From Segatella cerevisiae (GTDB lineage Bacteria; Bacteroidota; Bacteroidia; Bacteroidales; Bacteroidaceae), in the NCBI RefSeq assembly GCF_024054555.1, contig NZ_JAMXLY010000004.1:1-64000 (forward strand): DNA of 64,000 bases, written 5' to 3'. The notes below the pieces were generated by a model that saw only the letters and a program-made list of their open reading frames with translations, was not told where the DNA came from and did no database searches. The position numbers and the translations under genes are program-made. Positions 44,588 through 53,730 of the stretch are shown here, one piece after another; the stretch's first letter is position 1; each line of letters starts with the position of its first letter.

Positions 44588-44737
44588 TTTCTAATATCTT
44601 AATAAGATGACGTCGCAAAATTATCAAAAAAAAGTCTTTTCTGAAAATAAATATCAGGAAAAATGACCTTAGCCTCGAATTTGGCTATCGTCTGTGCGGA
44701 CGATCCGATGGCTTATTCAGGCATCTTGAGAGCGGGG

Positions 44738-47611
44738 TTATCCCTTCTGCATGGATTTATGATCAGATTCGAATTTCTTTTTCAGGAAGGTGCCTGTAAT
44801 ACTGTCTTTACTCTTCTCTATTTCTTCCGGAGTACCGGTAGCGACGAGATTGCCGCCCTTGTTTCCGCCTTCAGGCCCCAGGTCAATGATATAATCGGCA
44901 CATTTGATGACGTCCAGATTATGCTCAATGACGAGGACGGTGTGGCCCCTGTCAATGAGGGCGTCAAAGGCAGCCAGCAAACGCTTGATATCATGAAAAT
45001 GCAGTCCGGTAGTCGGTTCATCGAATATGAACAGCGTCGGTTCAGCTTGTTCTTGTCCTATGAAATAAGCGAGTTTGACACGTTGATTTTCACCTCCAGA
45101 AAGGGTAGAAGAGTTCTGGCCGAGTTTGATATATCCCAATCCGACATCCTGAAGCGGTTTCAATCTGTCCGTGATCGTTTTCTCCTTGTATTTCCCGAAG
45201 AAGTCGATTGCTTCACTTACGGTCATGTTGAGGACATCATTGATGTTCTTCTCGTGGTATCTGACCTCCAGAATATCATGTTTGAATCTCTGGCCGTGAC
45301 AGGCCTCACACTCAAGGGTCAGGTCAGCCATGAACTGCATCTCAACAGTGATGACACCGGCACCCTTACACACTTCACACCGGCCTCCATCAGTGTTGAA
45401 ACTGAAATATTGGGGTGAGAATCCCATCTGTTTGGCCAAAGGCTGCTCCGCGAACAACTCCCTGATGGCATCGTATGCCTTGACGTAGGTTGCCGGGTTA
45501 CTTCTCGTACTTTTCCCTATGGGGTTCTGATCGACAAACTCCACATGCTTGATTTGCTGCCAGTCACCTTCCATGGCAAGATACTCGCCGGGGGCATCGC
45601 AGACTTCATCAAGATGGCGCTTCATGGCCGGGTAGAGGATCCCCTTCACGAGAGAACTCTTGCCGGAGCCTGACACACCTGTAATGACAGTCAGTACATT
45701 CAGCGGAAATCTGACGTCTATGCCTTTCAGATTGTTCATCCTGCAGCCTTTCAGGAGGATGGATCTGTTCCATTGCCGTCTCGAAGTGGGGATGGGAATG
45801 CTCTCTGCACCTGTGAGGAATTTGATGGTATAACTTCTCGGGAATTTTTCCAGGAGTTTTTGACTCAGTTGCCGGTTGCCTTGGGCTGCGTTGATTTCAT
45901 TCATCGGACCTTGGAAAACCAACTCTCCACCAAGTCTTCCTGCGTCAGGTCCAATGTCAATCAGTTCGTCGGCAGCACGTATGATCTCTTCGTCATGTTC
46001 GACGACAATAACCGTGTTGCCCAAACTCTGGAGTTCTTTCAAGACCTTGATCAGGCGGTCTGTATCTCGCGGATGGAGTCCGATGCTGGGTTCGTCCAGG
46101 ATATACAGACTCCCGACGAGCGAACTGCCCAAGGATGTTGTTAGATTGATACGTTGGCTCTCACCTCCGGACAGCGTGTTCGAACGACGGTTGAGGGTCA
46201 GGTAGCCCAATCCCACTTCTATCAGAAATTCGAGGCGGTTGTTGATTTCCACGAGCAGGCGCTTGGCGATTTTGCCATCATGCTCATCAAGTTGGAGACG
46301 GTCAAACCAGGTCTTCAGATCCCATATCGGCATTTCGACCAGATCAGTGATGCTCCTGCCGTTGATCTTGACGTAAGTCGCCTCTTTCTTCAATCTCGTG
46401 CCATGACAGGTCGGACAGACCGTCTTGCCACGATACCTGCTCATCATGACGCGGTACTGGATCTTGTATTGGTTCTCCTTGACCATCTGGAAAAAGGAAT
46501 CAATGCTGACCTGGTCATGGATGTCCAGATTTTTCTCTGAGGGCAGACCGTGCCAAAGCATATCCTTTTCTTTCCTCGATAATTGGTAATAAGGTTTTAA
46601 TATAGGGAAATTGTCCTTGGCCGACCTGCGGACAAATTCTTTCTGCCAGATACTCATCTTGTCACCGTGCCAGCATTGTACGCAGCCGTCATAGACACTT
46701 AGAGTGGAATTGGGAATGACCAGCCGCTCGTCAATTCCCAATATGCTGCCGAACCCTTCACAGGTAGGGCAGGCGCCCAAAGGGGAATTGAAGGAGAACA
46801 GGTTTTCTGTCGGTTCTTCAAACTGCATGCCGTCAGCTTCAAAACGGGTGGAAAACTTGAATACTTGTTTGGAAGGGAGGATCATGATCTGCATATATCC
46901 GTCACCTTCGTAGAAAGCTGTTTCGCAAGAGTCCGTCAGTCTGCTGACCGCATCTTTTTCCTGAGAGACAGACATCCTGTCAATGACAAGATAGATGTCC
47001 TCAGGTTTTAAATTCTCATTAGGGTATTTCTCGAGGAAGTCTTCGATGCGCATGAAGGCATCTTTCGTGAATATACGAGAATAGCCTTCCTGCACATACA
47101 TCTCAAGTTGTTTCTGGATCGTCCGTCCTTCGACAACATGCAAAGGAGACATGACAACAAATTTGGTGCCCTCACTGAACTTCTTCATCTGTTCGATGAC
47201 ATCTTCCGCCGTATGCTTCTTGACTTCCTGTCCGCTGACAGGAGAGTAGGTCTTGCCGATGCGGGCAAAGAGAAGGCGGAGATATTCGTAGATCTCGGTA
47301 GATGTGCCGACAGTACTTCTCGGGTTCCTCGCGATGACTTTCTGTTCTATGGCTATGGCAGGAGGCAGGCCCTTGATGAAATCACATTCCGGTTTTTTCA
47401 TCCTGCCTAAAAACTGGCGGGCATAACTGGAAAGGCTTTCCACATACCGCCGCTGCCCTTCAGCGTAGAGCGTATCAAAAGCCAAGGATGATTTCCCTGA
47501 ACCGGAAACGCCTGCAATGACGATGAATTGGTTGCGGGGTATTTTCAGACTGATGTTCTTTAAGTTATTGACCCTTGCACCTTTTATGGTGATATATTTT
47601 TCTTCTGACAT
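44738..47611 (-). CDS. uvrA: UvrABC system protein A
   Basis: 957 residues. Damage recognition in nucleotide excision repair. Two ABC modules, each split by inserts: GVSGSGKSS near 33 and again near 653, with LSGGE(S/N)QR signatures. Zinc motifs: CPTCEGFGS near 282, CPTCHGTRLKKEAT near 401, and CEVCKGAGVITVEMQFMADL followed by CEACHGQRF. UvrB-binding and insertion domains are in the usual places. It is the last gene of the group DUF4491-rlmH-uvrA, 67 nt after rlmH. Confidence 0.97.
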   Translation of the reverse strand: MSEEKYITIKGARVNNLKNISLKIPRNQFIVIAGVSGSGKSSLAFDTLYAEGQRRYVESLSSYARQFLGRMKKPECDFIKGLPPAIAIEQKVIARNPRSTVGTSTEIYEYLRLLFARIGKTYSPVSGQEVKKHTAEDVIEQMKKFSEGTKFVVMSPLHVVEGRTIQKQLEMYVQEGYSRIFTKDAFMRIEDFLEKYPNENLKPEDIYLVIDRMSVSQEKDAVSRLTDSCETAFYEGDGYMQIMILPSKQVFKFSTRFEADGMQFEEPTENLFSFNSPLGACPTCEGFGSILGIDERLVIPNSTLSVYDGCVQCWHGDKMSIWQKEFVRRSAKDNFPILKPYYQLSRKEKDMLWHGLPSEKNLDIHDQVSIDSFFQMVKENQYKIQYRVMMSRYRGKTVCPTCHGTRLKKEATYVKINGRSITDLVEMPIWDLKTWFDRLQLDEHDGKIAKRLLVEINNRLEFLIEVGLGYLTLNRRSNTLSGGESQRINLTTSLGSSLVGSLYILDEPSIGLHPRDTDRLIKVLKELQSLGNTVIVVEHDEEIIRAADELIDIGPDAGRLGGELVFQGPMNEINAAQGNRQLSQKLLEKFPRSYTIKFLTGAESIPIPTSRRQWNRSILLKGCRMNNLKGIDVRFPLNVLTVITGVSGSGKSSLVKGILYPAMKRHLDEVCDAPGEYLAMEGDWQQIKHVEFVDQNPIGKSTRSNPATYVKAYDAIRELFAEQPLAKQMGFSPQYFSFNTDGGRCEVCKGAGVITVEMQFMADLTLECEACHGQRFKHDILEVRYHEKNINDVLNMTVSEAIDFFGKYKEKTITDRLKPLQDVGLGYIKLGQNSSTLSGGENQRVKLAYFIGQEQAEPTLFIFDEPTTGLHFHDIKRLLAAFDALIDRGHTVLVIEHNLDVIKCADYIIDLGPEGGNKGGNLVATGTPEEIEKSKDSITGTFLKKKFESDHKSMQKG

Positions 47612-47678
47612 AATGTTTCTATTGAACAGCTTATATATAAGTTTGATACTGGATATTCACAGATTTCAAGACTTGGAA

Positions 47679-48149
47679 TTACTCATGATGATAAGGTTCA
47701 CCCTTGATGATCGTGCAGGCCCTGTAGAGTTGTTCTACGAAAATGAGTCGGACCATCTGATGGGAGAACGTCATCTTGGAAAGGGATATGAGTTCGTTGG
47801 CCCTCTGATACACAGGTTGAGAGAAGCCGTAAGCTCCACCGATAATAAAGACGAGGCGCTTGACGGTATTCATCTTCTTTTGGAGCCATTTGGCATATTC
47901 GACACTTCTGTATTCTGCCCCGTGCTCGTCCAAGAGCACCACAGTGTCAGAGACCTGCAAGTGCTTCAGAATGAGTTCGCCTTCCTGCACCTTTTGCTGG
48001 TCTTCCGAAAGATTTCGGGTGTCTTTGATTTCAGAAATGATCACGAATTGAAAGGGCAGATAATGCTTTATCCGTCCTATATAGTCCTCAATTCCCGCGA
48101 TGAAATGTTTGTCAGTGGTTTTACCCATGACAATCAGTAAGGTTTTCAT
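47679..48149 (-). CDS. rlmH: 23S rRNA pseudouridine-1915 N3-methyltransferase
   Basis: 156 residues, normal length. SPOUT-fold methyltransferase: KTLLIVMGKTTDKHF at the start, LDEHGAEYRSVEYAKWLQKK (about 74-93), the knot loop VFIIGGAYGFSQPVYQRANE (about 100-119), and the C-terminal LIFVEQLYRACTIIKGEPYHHE. It methylates pseudouridine 1915 in helix 69 of the large subunit. It starts 16 nt after the DUF4491 gene and is followed by uvrA. Confidence 0.97.
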   Translation of the reverse strand: MKTLLIVMGKTTDKHFIAGIEDYIGRIKHYLPFQFVIISEIKDTRNLSEDQQKVQEGELILKHLQVSDTVVLLDEHGAEYRSVEYAKWLQKKMNTVKRLVFIIGGAYGFSQPVYQRANELISLSKMTFSHQMVRLIFVEQLYRACTIIKGEPYHHE

Positions 48150-48165
48150 TTCCCGATCTCCACGC

Positions 48166-48501
48166 TTATCGATCTGAATGGTCAGAGGGTTGCTTGGGAT
48201 TCTCTATATTGTATTTGTCCTTTCTCTTGGGGTTCATCGGAAACCAGCCCTTTTCAACTCTTTTCTTTTGGCTGAAGAGTTCTCCTATGGACCACAGCAA
48301 ACTAGCCCCGAGTATTCCGAGGATGGAAGAGGCGATGACAGCCTTTACAAGTAGGGATGCAATGATGCAGATGATCCCGCAAATCATGAAAATGATCCAA
48401 GGGCGTGTCCCAAGATAATATTCTGTTTTGATCACTATAGGGTGGAAGATGCCGATGATGAAAAATGTCAATAGGGCAATGACGATACCTGTGAAATACA
48501 T
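48166..48501 (-). CDS. DUF4491 small membrane protein
   Basis: 111 residues from the ATG at 48501. The longer frame begins at a TTG which lies in a -7 box (TAAATTTG, 48542-48535), so the shorter start is right. Three hydrophobic segments (about 2-19, 34-51 and 57-75), then a basic tail with WFPMNPKRK, matching the DUF4491 family of Bacteroidales. Inner-membrane; function unknown. First gene of a group with rlmH and uvrA. Confidence 0.8.
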   Translation of the reverse strand: MYFTGIVIALLTFFIIGIFHPIVIKTEYYLGTRPWIIFMICGIICIIASLLVKAVIASSILGILGASLLWSIGELFSQKKRVEKGWFPMNPKRKDKYNIENPKQPSDHSDR

Positions 48502-48542
48502 CCTTAAATTCCTTTCTTTTGTTTTCTTGTCCTGCAAATTTA

Positions 48543-48990
48543 AGAAAAATAATCTGATAAAATGATTTTATGATAAAATTTCATCTCATAAAAAGTTCTC
48601 ATTATAATAATGTGGTCATCCGTGGTCTTGGACGGTATTCTTTGATAGGATTGAACTGCCTGATGTTGCCGTGGTGGGCGTCCGGCTCCTCGGGACAATG
48701 CCGGTTGGGGGCAAAGACTTTCGACCTGCCCGGTTCGGGTCCACTATTGAAAGACTGTTGTCTTGGGAAAGACACGCCTATCAATCTCATCTTAAGCTCG
48801 TTTGTTTGAGTCGTACTCCGTTTATAGGACAATTGAAGATCATGGCGAGGTTTGTGAAGCCACAAGCAAAAGATAAGTTTACAACTAAAAAAAGTGGTTA
48901 TTGCAATAAAATTTAATCTTATAAAAGTCTCCTAAGACAAATTTTATTACTATCTTTGCCTAGTAGTAATATATTATAAAATTTAATATT
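48543..48990. other. Intergenic region with no convincing gene
   Basis: Overlapping frames of 79-87 codons exist on both strands (48570-48916), but none looks like protein. They cover a GC-richer patch in AT-rich flanks, which may be a remnant. A -7 box TATCTTTG (48951-48958) for the next gene lies at the end, without a TTG at the right distance. Confidence 0.4.
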
Positions 48991-50739
48991 ATGGTTAATA
49001 ACGCAGAATTAGTCGCTCAATGTGAAGCAAAGGCTAAAAAGTGGTTGTCTCCTGATTTTGATGAGAAAACCCGTAAAGAGGTTCAAGCCAAACTTGATGC
49101 AAAGGATAAGACTGAACTCGTGGAGAGTTTCTACAAAGATTTGGAATTCGGTACGGGTGGTCTTCGCGGCATTATGGGCGCCGGCACGAATCGGATGAAT
49201 ATCTATACGGTGGGAATGGCTACTCAAGGTTTTGCCAATTACTTGAAGAAATGCTTCACGGACAAAAAGCAGATTTCTGTAGTTGTTTGTTATGACTGTC
49301 GTAACAACAGTGATCTATTCTCCAAAACGGTTGCCGATATCTTTTCTGCAAATGGCATTAAAGTCTATCTGTTTGAAGAGATGCGGCCGACTCCTGAATG
49401 TTCTTATGCCATCAGATACTTCAAGGCTCAGGCCGGTGTGAACATTACCGCCAGCCACAATCCCAAGGAATATAATGGCTACAAGGCTTATTGGGAAGAT
49501 GGCGCTCAGGTGCTGACCCCTCATGATACGGGTATCATTGATGAAGTTGGCAAGGTCAGTGTGGAGGATGTGAAGTTCAAGGGCAACAAAGCGCTGATCC
49601 AGATGATCGGAGACGATGTCGACCGTCCTTATCTCGATGAGATCAAACGCCTTTCCATTGACCCTGAGGTAATCAAGAAGCAGCATGATCTGAAGATCGT
49701 CTATACGCCTCTTCACGGAACGGGTATGACGATGATCCCCCGCTCTTTGAAATTCTGGGGATTCGATAATGTTCATTGTGTCAAGGAACAGATGGTCAAA
49801 GACGGCAATTTCCCGACTGTCGTCCGTCCTAACCCTGAGTTTGCCGAGGCTCTGACCCTGGGACTGCGGGATGCCAAAGCTTTGGATGCAGATATCCTGA
49901 TGGCAAGTGATCCTGATGCCGATCGTGTCGGTATGGCTTGCAAGAACGACAAGGGAGAGTGGGTGCTTATCAACGGTAATCAGACCACCCTGATCTTCCT
50001 CTGGTACATCATCACCAACCGCAAGGCCAAGGGTCTGTTGAAACCGACAGATTTCATCGTCAAGACGATTGTCACAACTGAAGTGATCCGGAAGATCGCA
50101 GAGAAGAATCACATCGAGATGAGGGATGTCTATACCGGTTTCAAGTGGATTGCACGTGAGATCAGAAATTCTGAAGGCATGCAGCATTACATCGGTGGCG
50201 GTGAAGAGAGTTATGGCTTCTTGGCTGAAGATTTCGTCCGCGACAAGGATGCCGTGAGTGCTTGCTCTTTGCTTGCAGAGATCTGCGCCTACGCCAAAGA
50301 CAAGGGAGAGTCTCTCTATGACATCCTGATGGATATCTATATGGAGTATGGCTTCTCAAAGGAGTTTACGGTCAACGTGGAACGTCCCGGAAAGGCCGGA
50401 GCAGATGAGATCAAACAGATGATGACGGATTTCCGCAATAATCCTCCTAAAGAACTCGGCGGCTCTAAGGTCGTACTGGTCAAGGACTATAATTCCTTGT
50501 TGGCTAAAGGAGTTGACGGGAGCGTCTCGCATATCAATATGCCTGCTACCAGCAATGTGCTGCAGTGGTTCTGCGATGATGAGACCCGTGTCAGCGTCCG
50601 CCCTTCAGGTACTGAGCCCAAGATAAAATTCTATATTGAGGTGAAAGGTGTCATGCACTCGCCTAAAGACTATGAAGCATTGAGCGAGGAAGGTATGCGA
50701 AAGATCGAAGCCATCAAGAAAAGTCTGAATCTGAAATAA
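48991..50739 (+). CDS. Phospho-sugar mutase (phosphoglucomutase-like)
   Basis: 582 residues, the length of PGM/phosphopentomutase type. Active-site Ser in ITASHNPKEYNGYKAYW (about 151-167), metal loop DPDADRVGMA (about 307-316), sugar-binding GGEESYGF (about 407-414), and phosphate-binding RPSGTEPKIKFY (about 536-547). The N terminus has GTGGLRGIMGAGTNRMN, as in the PgcA/PGM2 subfamily. It interconverts hexose 1- and 6-phosphates (or pentose phosphates) to feed polysaccharide and envelope synthesis. Single gene, terminator at 50810-50840. Confidence 0.92.
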   Translation: MVNNAELVAQCEAKAKKWLSPDFDEKTRKEVQAKLDAKDKTELVESFYKDLEFGTGGLRGIMGAGTNRMNIYTVGMATQGFANYLKKCFTDKKQISVVVCYDCRNNSDLFSKTVADIFSANGIKVYLFEEMRPTPECSYAIRYFKAQAGVNITASHNPKEYNGYKAYWEDGAQVLTPHDTGIIDEVGKVSVEDVKFKGNKALIQMIGDDVDRPYLDEIKRLSIDPEVIKKQHDLKIVYTPLHGTGMTMIPRSLKFWGFDNVHCVKEQMVKDGNFPTVVRPNPEFAEALTLGLRDAKALDADILMASDPDADRVGMACKNDKGEWVLINGNQTTLIFLWYIITNRKAKGLLKPTDFIVKTIVTTEVIRKIAEKNHIEMRDVYTGFKWIAREIRNSEGMQHYIGGGEESYGFLAEDFVRDKDAVSACSLLAEICAYAKDKGESLYDILMDIYMEYGFSKEFTVNVERPGKAGADEIKQMMTDFRNNPPKELGGSKVVLVKDYNSLLAKGVDGSVSHINMPATSNVLQWFCDDETRVSVRPSGTEPKIKFYIEVKGVMHSPKDYEALSEEGMRKIEAIKKSLNLK

Positions 50740-50809
50740 CGGAAAGTTGATTTGTAACTTTCGGTAGTTTTATCATTGAGGAGCGGAAGCTCTCTTGATA
50801 ATGATGATT

Positions 50810-50845
50810 TACCCCGGAAAGCGTGTGGCCTTCCGGGGTATTTCT
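50810..50845 (+). terminator. Terminator of the phosphomutase gene
   Basis: Perfect 10-bp stem TACCCCGGAA / TTCCGGGGTA (50810-50819 with 50831-50840), followed by TTTCTATAT. Confidence 0.75.
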
Positions 50846-50957
50846 ATATCGTCAAGTCTTGGGTACATCGTAATCCTTGTAAGTTTTTCGCTTGTCCTTT
50901 CTACACCTTGTATATATTAGAAGAATGATGAGGGCAACAGAAAATTTTTAATAAAAG

Positions 50958-50989
50958 TTTGGAGGGTTAAAAACTTTATTGTACCTTTG
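50958..50989 (+). promoter_or_regulatory. Promoter of tRNA-Ser and tRNA-Glu
   Basis: TTTG (50958-50961), 20 nt, TACCTTTG (50982-50989), followed by CAGACG. Confidence 0.75.
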
Positions 50990-51036
50990 CAGACGCATTT
51001 AAGAAACGAGTCTGGCAAATCGGAAACGAGCCTTCT

Positions 51037-51124
51037 GGAAGGATGGGTGAGTGGCTGAAACCAGCAGTTTGCTAAACTGCCGTGCGAGTTTTTCGTACCG
51101 GGGGTTCGAATCCCCCTCCTTCCG
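51037..51124 (+). tRNA. tRNA-Ser(GCT)
   Basis: 88 nt, acceptor GGAAGGA/TCCTTCC, discriminator G, long variable arm (about 51080-51100), anticodon loop TTGCTAA giving GCT. Confidence 0.95.
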
Positions 51125-51159
51125 CATAGAAGCGAGGCGAGTTTCAAGAATGCTACCAA

Positions 51160-51231
51160 GGTCGGTTCATCTAATGGTTAGGATACAAGATTCTCAATCT
51201 TGGCATATGAGTTCAATTCTCGTACCGACTA
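51160..51231 (+). tRNA. tRNA-Glu(CTC)
   Basis: 72 nt, acceptor GGTCGGT/ACCGACT with a G-T first pair, discriminator A, anticodon loop TTCTCAA giving CTC. It lies 35 nt after tRNA-Ser and shares its transcript. Confidence 0.9.
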
Positions 51232-51238
51232 CTTCCAG

Positions 51239-51275
51239 CCCTTTGTGACAGGTATCTGTTACAAGGGTTTTTTGT
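51239..51275 (+). terminator. Terminator of the tRNA-Ser/tRNA-Glu transcript
   Basis: Stem CCCTTTGTGACAG / CTGTTACAAGGG (one bulge), 4-nt loop, then TTTTTTG and more T. Confidence 0.75.
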
Positions 51276-51372
51276 TTTCTGGCAGGTCTTTCCTCCTTAT
51301 CGGGAACTGATGATGTCGGAAAACAGGGAAGGTGAAATTTCAGGAAAAGCAAGGTTTTAAACATTTTTCTAT

Positions 51373-52011
51373 ATGGATGAGGCGATGACCATACGCAATG
51401 AGCGGTTGGCAAATAAATTGATCAATGCGCTCAAGAGAAGGCATTATGAGGCTTACTATTGTGAAAATCAATCGGCTTTATTGCAACAGGCAGGGAAATT
51501 GATTCCTGAAGGGAGCAGTATCACGTGGGGCGGATCACTGACGATCCGGTCGACAGGATTGACGGAGATGCTGAAAAGGGGCAATTATCTGGTCTATGAC
51601 CGTGATGCCGTCACTGATCCTCAGGAAAAACTCAAGATCTACCGCAAGGCTTTTGAATGTGATTATTATTTGTCGAGTGTCAATGCAATGACAGAAGACG
51701 GGATCATCGTGAATATTGATGGTAATGGGAATCGTGTGGCTGCTTTGTGCTGGGGACCGACACATGTGCTTCTCGTCGTGGGACTCAATAAGATCTGTTC
51801 TGACCTCGACTCAGCTGTCAAGCGCGCCCGCCATACTGCCGCGCCTATCAATATGTCACGATTCAACTATAAGACGCCTTGCCAGATGGATGGTATTTGT
51901 CATGACTGTCTCTCGAAAGACAGTATTTGCAATTACATGGCTATACAGCGGCTGTCCCATCCTGCAGGGCGACATATTGTGTTATTGGTCGGTGAGAGCC
52001 TTGGCTATTAA
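51373..52011 (+). CDS. LUD-domain protein (LutC/YkgG-like)
   Basis: 212 residues. LUD (DUF162) domain: EGSSITWGGSLTIRSTGLTEML (about 46-67), YYLSSVNAMTEDGIIVNIDG (about 97-116) with the conserved nucleotide- or substrate-contacting loop, and VVGLNKICSDLDSAVKRARH. The C-terminal part adds a Cys-rich stretch (CQMDGICHDCLSKDSICNY, about 168-186) that might bind metal or a cluster. LutC normally works with LutA and LutB in lactate oxidation; those are not adjacent, so this is a solitary LUD protein of unknown function. yjbQ follows after 41 nt. Confidence 0.8.
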   Translation: MDEAMTIRNERLANKLINALKRRHYEAYYCENQSALLQQAGKLIPEGSSITWGGSLTIRSTGLTEMLKRGNYLVYDRDAVTDPQEKLKIYRKAFECDYYLSSVNAMTEDGIIVNIDGNGNRVAALCWGPTHVLLVVGLNKICSDLDSAVKRARHTAAPINMSRFNYKTPCQMDGICHDCLSKDSICNYMAIQRLSHPAGRHIVLLVGESLGY

Positions 52012-52052
52012 TATCCGGACCTGGCTGAAGATTTTATGGAGGCAATCGAACG

Positions 52053-52463
52053 ATGATAAGACAGAAGGAAATGATTTTAAAGGAGTATGACCGTGGATTC
52101 CATTTGATCACTGATGAAGTTGTCAGTCAACTCCCTGCTCTTCCTGAGACCGGACTCTTGAACTTGTTTGTCAAGCATACAAGTTGTGCTCTTTCTGTAT
52201 GTGAGAATTGGGATCCTAGCGTCAGGGCTGATCTGGAACAGATCTATGATCGTCTGGTCAGGGAACGTCAACCCTATTATCTGCATACGCTGGAAGGTGA
52301 TGATGATATGCCTGCCCATGCAAAAACAGTATTAACCGGTGTCAGCCTGAATATACCGATTACTGAGGGCAGATTGAATCTTGGGACCTGGCAGGGCATC
52401 TATCTTTGCGAATTCAGGAATGAGGGTGGCCGCAGACATATTGTCGCTACAGTCATAGGCTAA
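52053..52463 (+). CDS. yjbQ: YjbQ/UPF0047 family protein
   Basis: 136 residues. Typical of the family (secondary thiamine-phosphate synthase type): GFHLITDEVVSQLPAL near the start, the invariant NLFVKHTSCALSVCENWDP (about 37-55), HAKTVLTGVSLNIPITEGRL (about 89-108), and GTWQGIYLCEFRNEGGRRH at the end. The His, Thr and Glu in these motifs form the proposed active site. Physiological role unsettled. Probably cotranscribed with the LUD gene. Confidence 0.9.
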   Translation: MIRQKEMILKEYDRGFHLITDEVVSQLPALPETGLLNLFVKHTSCALSVCENWDPSVRADLEQIYDRLVRERQPYYLHTLEGDDDMPAHAKTVLTGVSLNIPITEGRLNLGTWQGIYLCEFRNEGGRRHIVATVIG

Positions 52464-52533
52464 AGAGATGTTAAAGGAGTTTCGTAAGAAATGAACTTGA
52501 ATGGATTCTATTTTTCATGACATCTAGAGACAC

Positions 52534-52620
52534 AAAAAGCGATGACCTTCACAGGTGACCGCTCCAAATATTCAATAGGTATTAGTTTTTTTAAGGTAAA
52601 AAGATTGTTTTCAGGATAAC
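52534..52620 (-). ncRNA. Small RNA gene, copy 1
   Basis: A transcription unit of about 87 nt with no ORF. Promoter at 52626-52657, predicted start near 52620, and an intrinsic terminator at the end: GCGGTCACC, 6-nt loop, GGTCATCGC with one C-C mismatch (52562-52539), then TTTTT. The middle is A/T-rich and single-stranded in appearance. It is almost identical to 53187-53275. The layout (promoter, ~90 nt, terminator, Bacteroidales only) is like Rfam Bacteroidales-1 RNA, but I cannot confirm membership. Confidence 0.7.
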
Positions 52621-52625
52621 TGTAG

Positions 52626-52657
52626 CAAAGATAATAGTTTTTTTGATAACCTCCAAA
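52626..52657 (-). promoter_or_regulatory. Promoter of small RNA copy 1
   Basis: Minus strand TTTG (52657-52654), 20 nt, TATCTTTG (52633-52626). Confidence 0.75.
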
Positions 52658-53186
52658 TTTTTACTTTATATTTTTAAAAAAATATGAATTTCTTCTTCTA
52701 AAGCTTAATAATCGTAACAAATTGTTATTCTGAAACGGGCATTATTGTAATTCTTATACTCTTCTTCTCTTTTATCGATTTTATTGGTGTCGGAAAATGT
52801 TGAGATAGAGGAAAGAAGATTGTAGGATAGAGGAATCGAAGATTAAAAAGGATCGGTCATGAAATCGTGACATTTTGCCTTCCCTCCATATTTATCATGA
52901 ACACTCCATTGGAAATCCATTTATTTCTTTCAAACCTGTTCTGACCTGAGGCGGCTTTGCAGGAAATGCGGGATATACTTCTTTTTCATATTCTGTCAAA
53001 CGTGTGATGGTGTTCTCCGTCTCTCGAAAGTGAGATATGAATTTATGAAAAGAAAAATTTGGTCTTATCTTTCTTTTTTTCTTTTTCCAACTTATTTGAT
53101 CGGTGTATGCTTTGAGAAAGAGCAATGGCTGTTTGTGTTGATTGAAATGGTATGCCTTTAAAAAGGAAACCCGAATGTACGGGCAT
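52658..53186. other. Intergenic region between small RNA genes
   Basis: AT-rich, no gene, tRNA or repeat that I can support. A 76-codon frame on the minus strand (52895-53125) has no protein-like character. Confidence 0.35.
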
Positions 53187-53275
53187 AAAAAAAGCGATGA
53201 CCTTCACAGGTGACCGCTCCAAATCTTCAATAGGTATTAGTTTTTTTTAAGGTAAAAAGATTGTTTTCAGGATAA
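53187..53275 (-). ncRNA. Small RNA gene, copy 2
   Basis: Same unit as 52534-52620: the terminator stem is 53217-53194, followed by seven T on the minus strand; the promoter is at 53281-53311. Sequence identity with copy 1 is about 95 percent, with differences of one base in a T run and a few near the start. Confidence 0.7.
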
Positions 53276-53280
53276 CGTAA

Positions 53281-53311
53281 CAAAGATAAGGTATTTTTGA
53301 TTTATATCAAA
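53281..53311 (-). promoter_or_regulatory. Promoter of small RNA copy 2
   Basis: Minus strand TTTG (53311-53308), 19 nt, TATCTTTG (53288-53281). Confidence 0.7.
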
Positions 53312-53665
53312 ATATTTAAACCATTATTTTCTACTAAAGCGTGAAATAACTCTCTTTTTTAACTTTTATTTAATGTTTAGAGAAACCATTCCGGAAAGAA
53401 GATATCTGTAGATTGCAAAAAGGGCTTCTATTTATAAAAAGTACGTCTTGCTGGTCAGAAACACAAGCATAGTGAGAAGAAATAGGTATCTCGATGTTTC
53501 AAAGGACTCCCTTCTGTCAAACCCAAAGTTTGTCAAACTTCTTTGCATTGTCAGATTATAGAACCATTATAAACCAATAATGTGCTTCCCAATGAATGAA
53601 CAAACTTCCTCTGATTTTGGCTTTATCATCGTTTTATCCAAAAGATGTATGGGATCATAAAAAAC

Positions 53666-53699
53666 AAAAGGTCTCCCGAAATCAATCGGGAGACCTTTT
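53666..53699 (-). terminator. Terminator of maeB
   Basis: A perfect 14-bp stem AAAAGGTCTCCCGA / TCGGGAGACCTTTT, 6-nt loop, T tract on both strands. Confidence 0.85.
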
Positions 53700-53730
53700 T
53701 AGAATGATAAAAAGTGAAGTATGTCCTTCG

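Noticed and set aside
48570..48916. Overlapping short ORFs on both strands
   Set aside because: No consistent reading frame, no family resemblance; kept only as an intergenic note.
49315..50187. 290-codon antisense ORF within the phosphomutase gene
   Set aside because: The opposite strand carries all the catalytic motifs of a complete enzyme.
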